Source: Neovahlkampfia damariscottae (Eukaryota; Heterolobosea; Selenaionea; Neovahlkampfiida; Neovahlkampfiidae). From it: a stretch of 64,000 bases of DNA. The number at the start of each line of letters is the position of its first letter. The first letter of the stretch is position 1. A program made the translations under genes and the position numbers. The stretch spans positions 123,282 through 187,281 of the forward strand of contig JABLTG010000016.1 in NCBI GenBank assembly GCA_016618085.1, written 5' to 3'. Shown piece by piece: positions 57,202 through 64,000 of this stretch. The notes under the pieces are model-generated. The model was not told the origin of the DNA. It saw only the letters and a list, made by a program, of their open reading frames with translations, and made no database searches.

Positions 57202-59749
57202 TCATTTTTGAAAATTCCTATTAAGTTTTCTTTTCTTTGGTGTTGATGTTTCTTCTTCATCATTCTTCAAAGAATCTAAAAATTCTTGCATTTGATTTTT
57301 TTGTTGAAGGAGTATTGTTTCATACATCAATTGTTGATTTTTTAAAGATTTTTGTGATTGAATTTTCAATTCAGATATTTCACTTTGAAACTGATTTTTT
57401 TGTTGTAATAGTTCTGTTTGGAAGGTTAATTTCTGATCTTTCAACTGTTTTTCAAAATGTTCACGATTTCTTATCAAATTATTTTCTTGATCACTTTTAA
57501 TCTCTTTCAGTGTATTTTCAATTTTCTTGTCAATTATTTGTCCCATTGATAGAATAGATTCATCTACTTTTGACTCTAATACTTTTTCAAAATCAGTAAA
57601 TTCTTCAGCAATTTTTCTGAATTGCTTTTGTGTTGCTATTGAATCAAATGATGCTTCGCTTTTTATTCTAATCAAATTTTCAAGTAAAAGAGTCTTATTT
57701 GATTCATAAATTGATTTCCAACACATATCATGAACTAAATTTCCAATATTTGCATCAATTGCTAATTCCAAGACTTCAAATGCATTTTCAGGTGTTATTT
57801 CAAATAATAACTGACCTAATGCAATTTCTTTCAATCCATTCAATATCAAAAAATCTGCAAATTTTATCAATTCTAAAATTTCATGAATCTTTTTTGGTAA
57901 ATCACAAGTACAATTATACATGAATTGAATTGCTGCAAAAAGTATTTTGTGACTCACTTGAAATGTAATTTGTTTCTCTTCTGAATCTTTATATGAATTT
58001 CCACGAAACAATCCTTGAAAATATTGTGATGACAGATATAAAATTGCTTTGTGAGCTTTAATTGGAATATTTTGTTCTGAACACAATAAGACATCAAAGA
58101 ATTCTTTTGATTCAAATAAATAAGATAAATGATTTTGAAAAATAATAATTGGTTGCTTCTCTATTGAAACATCAAGATCTTCTTCAATAAAAGTGGTATC
58201 ATCTTGTTTATAAGAAAGCAATTCAAGAAATAACTCTTGATCAAGTAATTTCATACCTGGTTGTTTGATTATTTCATCTTTAAAATTCCCAAATAAATCA
58301 AGACAAATATTCTTGATTGTTTCACATTTCATTTGATTTGAAATTCTCATAAAATCTAAAACATTTTCTTTACAAATGAATTTCTTTATAATTTCTGTCA
58401 ATTTTGGTGCCAATGTATGAACTTCAAATTTAATTGAAGCAGAATACATATCCATCAATACAAATGAATCTAAATCTGTTGGCAAAACAGCTCCGTAGAG
58501 ATAATCCAATATCAATGAAAAGGTTTCTTGTTTTATATCATTCAAATGGATTTCAGTTTTTTTTAATAACAGATTTTTGAAAAATGCGCTTTGTGATAAA
58601 ATACATTTATGACATTTGAATTTTTTTCCATCAACAATGAAACATGTATCAGATAAAACTTCTGAACTTAATAGATTGATCAAATGTAAATTCATTGCAT
58701 TTTTCAAAGCTTTTCCAAATTTCAATGATTCAACAGAGTTATATCTCTGCTCATAATATCTTCCTCCGAATATGTAAATTGTATCTTGGTACCAACAAGC
58801 CGTAAGATTGTTTTTCTTTTCAAATTTTCCAATAATCTGTTTTTTACTCCAGTTGTTATTTGTAACATCATATTCAAATACTTCATTTTTATTGGAGTGA
58901 TGTTTTCCATTAAAAATTAGAAAATTTTTTCCGTCAAGAGTTGGCAAACAAATATGAGAAGATCTTGGAGAAGGAATAATCCCAGTGGATTCTATTTTTG
59001 ACCATATTTTTGTTGATAAATTCAAATAAAACAATGAATCTGATCTTTCGGAGTTTTGAAGAAAACCACCAAAAATGTACATTTTTTTATGAAGTATAAT
59101 TGCGGAATGTCTAATTCTAGCTGGTGGTTCATCACCTAATGTATCTAATGTCACAAAAAAATTCCCTTTTGTATGATAAACTAGTGTCTGTTTTGAGTAA
59201 GGAATATTTCCATCATAACCTCCATAGACAATCATAGATTCATCATCTTCAAAAAAACATGCTGAATGAGCAGATAAACCTCTTGTTTTACCTTTCCAAA
59301 ATTCAATTTTAAAACAAAATACCTAATTCTCTTATGATACTCTTTACTGAATAAAACACTTTTGTGAAAGTGAAATTTTCCAAATTAAAAGTATAAACTT
59401 CATTTGATTTCTGATCTTTTTCTGTCCATCCTCCAAAAATTATAATTTCTTTTTCGTTTTTATTTAAAACTGCTGTATGGTCACATCTACCTTGATGTAA
59501 AAAAATTCACATTTTTTTTTAGTATTTACTTGGTGGTATGGGTCCATTGATTTCAATTTCGGACCATTCAAAGTTTTTTAGATTTAGTTTGTAGACAGAT
59601 TTTGAAAAGTGGGTTCCTTTTGAACGACCTCCATAGCAATACATATTGTCTTTATATACAGTAGATGTATGATATGAAAGTGGAATCATATCTATTCCAA
59701 TTGTTGAAACTAAATTCGAGATCACATTTTGTTCTTCGTTTTCTTCCAT
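57202..59749 (-). CDS. Kelch, double-BTB, coiled-coil protein (LZTR1-like, second copy)
   Basis: Three exons with introns of about 31-39 nt; about 830 residues. Kelch repeats fill the N-terminal 350 residues (KDNMYCYGGRSKGTHFSKSV, KEIIIFGGWTEKD, KMYIFGGFLQNSERSDSLFY). Two BTB domains follow (SDTCFIVDGKKFKCHKCILS and FDVLLCSEQNIPIKAHKAIL), each with helical BACK-like sequence, then a long C-terminal coiled coil (KNQFQSEISELKIQSQKSL) and a basic tail (TPKKRKLNRNFQK). Same architecture as the gene at 8405-10594, but with introns. A CUL3-adaptor role like LZTR1 is inferred from domain order only. ATTGG at 59771-59775. Confidence 0.85.
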
Positions 59750-59902
59750 CACAATATTTGAAAAGATATCATTGGCCTCTTTTTCGAAAGTTGAAACAGT
59801 GAGAGTTGAAATATTTTTTTTAATGATTCATAAAATGACAATTTTTATTTCTCGGAGTTTTTTTCCGTTTATCCAATTATTTTATTGCAAGGAAAAACTT
59901 CA

Positions 59903-60858
59903 ATGGATCTGAATGGAAAGATTTTGAGTTTACAATCTCATGTGGTTCATGGATATGTTGGAAATAGAAGTGCTGTTTTTCCTTTACAATTGCTTGGCTT
60001 TGAAGTTGATGTTATTAACTCAGTTCAATTTTCAAATCACACAGGTTACAAAAGTTTCAAAGGAGAAAGATTAACAGGTGAACAACTTGAAGATTTAATA
60101 ACTGGACTTGAGGAAAATAATTTGATAAATTATAGCCACCTATTGACAGGTTTTTATTTTTTCAGTGTTAAAAAAAAAAAAGGTTATATTGGATCTCCTA
60201 GTTTCTTGGAAAAAGTTGTTTCTCTTGTGGAAAAATTGAAAAAGAAAAGTGACAAATTTTTGTATGGTAATCTATATTTCATTAAAAACTAACTTTTAGT
60301 TTGTGATCCTGTTATTGGAGATTATATTGAAGGAAAAGGAAAAACTTATGTTCCAAAAGAACTGATACAAATATACCAAGAAAAAGTGATAAAAAATGCT
60401 CACATTTTGATGCCAAACAGATATGAAGCAGAAATTTTGTCAAACAAAAAAATTGAAAACCTTGAAGATGCAAAAATGGTCTGTGACACTTTTCATGAAC
60501 AAGGAATTTCAATTGTGGTGTTAAAAAGTTTAGATTTTGAAAAAGATTATATAACCATCGTTGGTTCTCAAAAAAACGGAAACAAATATAAAATCAATGT
60601 CAAAAGAGTTCAAGGATATTTCACAGGTACTGGAGATTTAATTGCAGCTTTGATTTTAGCAACAACTACTTTACACAAGTAAAAACATATTCACTAAATA
60701 TTTTTAGAGATAATTTCAAGTTGGCTTTAGAAAAGGCTGTTTCAGGTGTTCAACAGGTCATTTCGGAAACACCAACCGGAAGTGAATTGTTTTTAATCCA
60801 AAGCAGAAAATTAATTCAAAATTTAGATGTAATTTGTAAAGCAGTATTGATTGAATAA
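59903..60858 (+). CDS. PDXK: Pyridoxal kinase
   Basis: Four exons with introns of about 29-33 nt; about 285 residues. It phosphorylates pyridoxal, pyridoxine and pyridoxamine to their 5'-phosphates (B6 salvage). Motifs of the PdxK/ribokinase fold: ILSLQSHVVHGYVGNRSAVF, LQLLGFEVDVINSVQFSNHT, LTGYIGSPSFL, FVCDPVIGDYIEGKGKTYVP, HILMPNRYEAEILS, and the catalytic anion-hole motif GYFTGTGDLIAALI with Asp as base. The start is the ATG at 59903 (MDLNGKILS); CCAAT lies at 59873-59877. The gene ends 3 bp before the end of the convergent OSBP gene. Confidence 0.94.
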
Positions 60859-60861
60859 CAT

Positions 60862-61992
60862 TTATTGTTTAAAAATGAATTCATTATTTTGTTTACAAAA
60901 TAATTTTGGAACGTAACTTTCTTGAGGATGTGTTTTTCTTTTTTCTCTTTCTCTACCTTCAACAATATTTTTTTCAACATCCGCTTCATCATAATCTAAA
61001 TCATTGATAGCTTTTGAAACATTGTACCAAACACTATGAAGTTAATGATCAATTTCTTACTTTCTTGATTCTTCTTCTGCATATCTTGGATTTGAAACAA
61101 CTTCTTTGCTCACATTCTTGAGAGAATGGATATCCATGAATTGTTCAATCGAACCAAAATGACTTTCAATATCTAATTCTTCATGAACATTCCCAAAAAC
61201 TCTTGAAATTTCAGTTCCGTCTTGATAAACTTTCATTTCAATTCTATCAACATCCCATTCAATATTAGCTTCAAATCCTGTCTTTTTGCATTTGATAAAA
61301 GATTTTCCTGTGTAACCCATTTTAATTTGACCAAAAAATATGTTCTTCACAAGGATAGTTGGAGGTGTAATTTCATAAATTTCCTTTTTATCAATAATAA
61401 GAAAATAACATCCTTTCATTGAAATAGTGGCTGAATTTGAAAAAACATGCAATGCTGCATTTGGGGACACTGAAGCTTTAATCTCAAATTTGTTTTTTTC
61501 ATTCACAGCATAAACTGCACTTATTGGAGGATGATGAGAAACTTGTTCTGCAAAATATTGAGTTGTACTTCCATCACTGAGTCGAAAATTAGAAATGAAA
61601 ACTTCTCCCAAAATTGGATTGTAAGGTTTTGCAACACCTTAGAAATTAAGTTTTTCATTAAAATTACCAAAAGGATAAGGTGTTAAATACCATGGACTTA
61701 AATACCATTTTGAGACATTCATAATGTTTCCATAACCGTTTGTACTTTTATACAGACTGTAGAGAATTTAGTAAGATTCAACACATTACTCAATCAAATA
61801 ATCTTGATGTAATAACAGATCGCTATACTTTTCTAAAAATGATCTTTTTTCCAAAACGAATGATGGAAAAGAAAAATGTAATAAGTCAACATTGTGTTTG
61901 ATTATGTATTTTAAAATGGCCCAAATTAAGCTTGAATTGATATTTCCAGTGTATTTTTCATCATAAACATCATCATAAGATATTTGTTTCAT
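60862..61992 (-). CDS. Oxysterol-binding-protein-related protein (ORP)
   Basis: Four exons with introns of about 27-33 nt; about 345 residues. The ligand-binding ORD is present: WYLSPWYLTPYPFGVAKPYN then PILGEVFISNF (the lid/PI4P region), EQVSHHPPISAVYAV (the OSBP signature), and helices ending with a basic RxxREKRK segment. There is no PH domain or FFAT motif, so it is a short ORP like yeast Osh4. Such proteins exchange sterol for PI4P between membranes. The ATG at 61992 is 25 nt from an ATTGG/CCAAT element at 62018-62022. Confidence 0.88.
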
Positions 61993-62040
61993 TTGAACTT
62001 GTTGATCAAAAAATTATCCAATAAAAATTTAATAAGAATT

Positions 62041-63176
62041 TCAATTGAAAGATACGAATGTATCTTGAAATGAACAAAAGTTTTTGAATATATCAGATTT
62101 CATGTTTTCTTTTCTTGATGGTAATTCAATGAAATACCCTGAATCTAAGTCTGATGGATCATCAATCCATCCTCCTTGAATAAACAATTCGTTTTTTTCA
62201 GTGATAGCAGAAGCATTCCAATATCTTTCTTTTAAAAATTCTCCATACACTTCAATTTCTTTCCAAGTTTCAGTTGAAATATGAAATTCAAATAATTCAT
62301 TTGAAGAATTACCTGTGTTGCCACCAAAAACATAAATTGAGTTTCCAAGAATATTTAATGTCTGAGCAGATCTAAGTTTTGGTTTTATACCTTTAGCATT
62401 GATTTCAAACCACCTTGAGGATCCAATGTCAAATTTCCACAAATCATTGAACCTTTCTTCTTCATCACGTCCACCAAAAAGGTAAATAACATTATCTTTT
62501 GAAACGATATTGATATATCTTCTAGGTAAAGGTTTATCACCTACAACATCAACTTCTTCCCATTTGTTGTTGTTTAAGTCATACCGATGTAAATCATTCA
62601 ATTGATAAGTTCTACGGTGATTTTTTCCACCAAAAATACATAAAATCTCCAATAATAGTTGAACCATGGTATCTTCGTGATTCTGGACATGTTTTTGGTA
62701 TCGGTAATAGTAGTAGGGGTCTATGCTTAAAACCAGAGAGTATATTTTACAAAAATAAAGAGTAACGGATGGTCTGAATTTTGAAAAATTTCGGTTGAAT
62801 TTTTGAAGGTTTTTTTTGCTCTTTGATTATCAAAATTTACTCGCTGGAAAAAAGCTTAGGCCCACTACTACTGGTAATTTTTCAAAAGTTGACGTTGACA
62901 TGTCTATTTTTATAACAATGTCATTTGGAGTAGAAAAGTAATATCCACCCCAAACATAACAGAAATTATCTTTTACAGAAGAGTGATATCTTAGGATTGT
63001 TTTTGTCTCAATTTTTTCTGTTCTTATTTTTTTTTGTGTCAACCACAAGAATGCTATGAATATAAGTGGAAAGAGAACTCATTCCGAAGAGGAAAAAATA
63101 TTTTCCTTCATAAATAGCAACAGTGTGCTGATTGTTCTGTACGAAATTCTTCTGGTGCTACTTTCCACTTGTACAT
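62041..63176 (-). pseudogene. Kelch-repeat pseudogene with several frameshifts
   Basis: Kelch blades in changing frames: YKWKVAPEEFRTEQSAH, then VAIYEGKYFFLFGMSSLSTY, then LRYHSSVKDNFCYVWGGYYF, then CPESRRYHGSTIIGDFMY, and then three good repeats (NVIYLFGGRDEEERFNDLWK, NSIYVFGGNTGNSSNELFEF, ELFIQGGWIDDPSD). The frame is lost near 63141 (two bases missing), near 63035 (an extra A in a run of nine), and near 62645 (one base missing in TATTTTTGG). None of these is explained by a GT-AG intron. A start ATG at 63176 and a CCAATC element at 63194-63198 remain. A recently disabled kelch gene is the simplest reading; homopolymer sequencing errors are an alternative. Confidence 0.65.
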
Positions 63177-63361
63177 TTTGTTGGGAATGTCGATTGGTCG
63201 ATTTATTTGAGGATTTTCTTGGACTTCAAAAAATAGTAGTTGTCAAGACATCTGAGAAGTGAGCGTCTTTTGGAAATCTCACGGTTGCTAGTTATCAAAT
63301 ATAAAATCAAATTTGCTGACCATTGAACTTCAAAAATTAATAATCAATATTCCAATCGGAA

Positions 63362-63565
63362 CTAGGCACAAGAGTTATACAAGCGCATTAAAATAACTAA
63401 TAAACATTCACAACTTTCGAATACCCAATTTTTTCTTGTTGCTTCTCTTTTTTTTGTTTGTATTCTGTGTGAAACTTCAGAAAATTCAATTGTCTTTTTA
63501 TTTTCAAGTAAACCTTTTGATTCATACAGTGCCAAGATTCTGATAGTATCTCTCAAAAGAAGGTC
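63362..63565 (-). CDS. Unrecognised open frame, 5' end lacking
   Basis: About 67 codons (begins LLLRDTIRILALYESKGLL, includes FSEVSHRIQTKKREATRK) ending TAG. The composition is coding-like, but there is no ATG, and I find no donor site upstream that would provide an earlier exon. It may be the last exon of a degraded gene between the kelch pseudogene and the BAG gene. Confidence 0.25.
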   Translation of the reverse strand, partial: DLLLRDTIRILALYESKGLLENKKTIEFSEVSHRIQTKKREATRKNWVFESCECLLVILMRLYNSCA

Positions 63566-63684
63566 CTAGTAATTTTGTTTTGGTCATCTGGATCTGGTTT
63601 TAATTTGCAATTTAAATTTTGGTATTTTTTGGAGTTTGATCATGAATCGAAGAATATATTTTTTAAAAATAAATAGTTCAAAAT

Positions 63685-64000
63685 TTATTTTACAATTGTT
63701 TTTTTTAATTCATCAACCATTTTTAATGATTTTACAATATTTAAAACTGTTTCTTTTCTTTTTTTCATTATAAAACTTGAACCTTGAATAACATCTAATT
63801 TACAAAGATTTCTTGTTAAAAGTTCATCAAATTTTAAAACTTCATATTCAAAATCTTTGTATTGTAATTTTCCATTATAAAATTCTTCAAGTTCTATTAT
63901 TAATTTATTTGCTTCTTCTGAAACTTTTTTTATTTTTTCTAATGAAACTTTATCTGAAGTTGAAAGTTTATCTTCTTCTTCTTCTTGAGTATTCTCTTCC
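63685..64000 (-). CDS. BAG-domain protein, C-terminal part
   Basis: The gene continues beyond the right edge; only the last 105 or so codons are visible. After an acidic stretch (EEEEDKLSTSDKVSLEKIKK), a three-helix BAG domain is recognisable: DFEYEVLKFDELLTRNLCKL, DVIQGSS, then KKRKETVLNIVKSLKMVDEL. BAG domains bind the Hsp70 ATPase domain and release nucleotide. It may be a BAG1-like protein with an N-terminal ubiquitin-like domain, but that part is not in the window. Confidence 0.7.
   Translation of the reverse strand, partial: EENTQEEEEDKLSTSDKVSLEKIKKVSEEANKLIIELEEFYNGKLQYKDFEYEVLKFDELLTRNLCKLDVIQGSSFIMKKRKETVLNIVKSLKMVDELKKTIVK

Overview
The window is eukaryotic nuclear DNA: AT-rich (by eye roughly 70-75% A+T), densely packed, with protein genes split by very short GT-AG introns (mostly 27-45 nt) and using the standard genetic code. 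A typical gene set is present: DNA primase large subunit, VPS33, NPRL2, a Nup214/Nup159-type FG nucleoporin, EDEM, an oxysterol-binding protein, a Rho GTPase with two RhoGEFs, an actin relic and a 5S rRNA gene. This gene mix, the absence of ciliate stop reassignment and a P2X receptor fit a free-living amoeboid or flagellate protist. I cannot name the genus from sequence alone.

Layout. 1-3.6 kb: ARMH3 homologue running off the left edge, a small zinc-ribbon protein, a peroxisomal alpha-hydroxy-acid oxidase, and a 5S rRNA gene with a truncated duplicate of its 5' end. 3.6-5 kb: non-genic DNA and a frameshifted, 5'-truncated actin pseudogene. 5.2-10.6 kb: an unknown protein, PRIM2, a Rho-family GTPase and a kelch/double-BTB protein. 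10.7-16.9 kb: two head-to-head paralogous RhoGEFs. 16.9-26.6 kb: EDEM, a TLC-domain membrane protein, a large VIT/vWA/DUF2135 protein, a helical protein, a CUE protein and NPRL2 (GATOR1). 26.6-33.4 kb: an LRR-like relic, VPS33, a kelch-LRR protein and a P2X channel. 33.5-42.2 kb: alpha/beta hydrolase, two unknown proteins, an NHLRC2 homologue, a membrane-anchored AHA1-type Hsp90 cochaperone and a GH31 glycosidase. 42.3-53 kb: a tRNA-like remnant, a B-box/RCC1 protein, a large helical protein and the nucleoporin. 53.1-64 kb: a WD40 protein, GST, a small membrane protein, a decayed MnmH/SelU gene, beta-carbonic anhydrase, a second kelch/double-BTB protein, pyridoxal kinase, OSBP, a kelch pseudogene and the 3' end of a BAG-domain protein.

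The genes do not form operons. Some functional themes recur: Rho signalling (GTPase plus two GEFs), kelch/BTB adaptors of LZTR1 type (possible CUL3 substrate receptors), endolysosomal trafficking (VPS33, OSBP, GH31, ARMH3) and protein quality control (EDEM, CUE, AHA1, BAG).

The strongest unexplained signal is a CCAAT/ATTGG pentamer, in either orientation, just upstream of nearly every start codon, usually 3-35 nt away and once overlapping the ATG. Together with it come tiny introns and convergent genes whose stop codons overlap or nearly touch. These describe a very compact genome with an apparently uniform core-promoter element. At least three genes are visibly decaying (actin, MnmH/SelU, kelch), so pseudogenes persist despite the compaction. 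Gene models below were joined by hand from reading frames and GT-AG boundaries.
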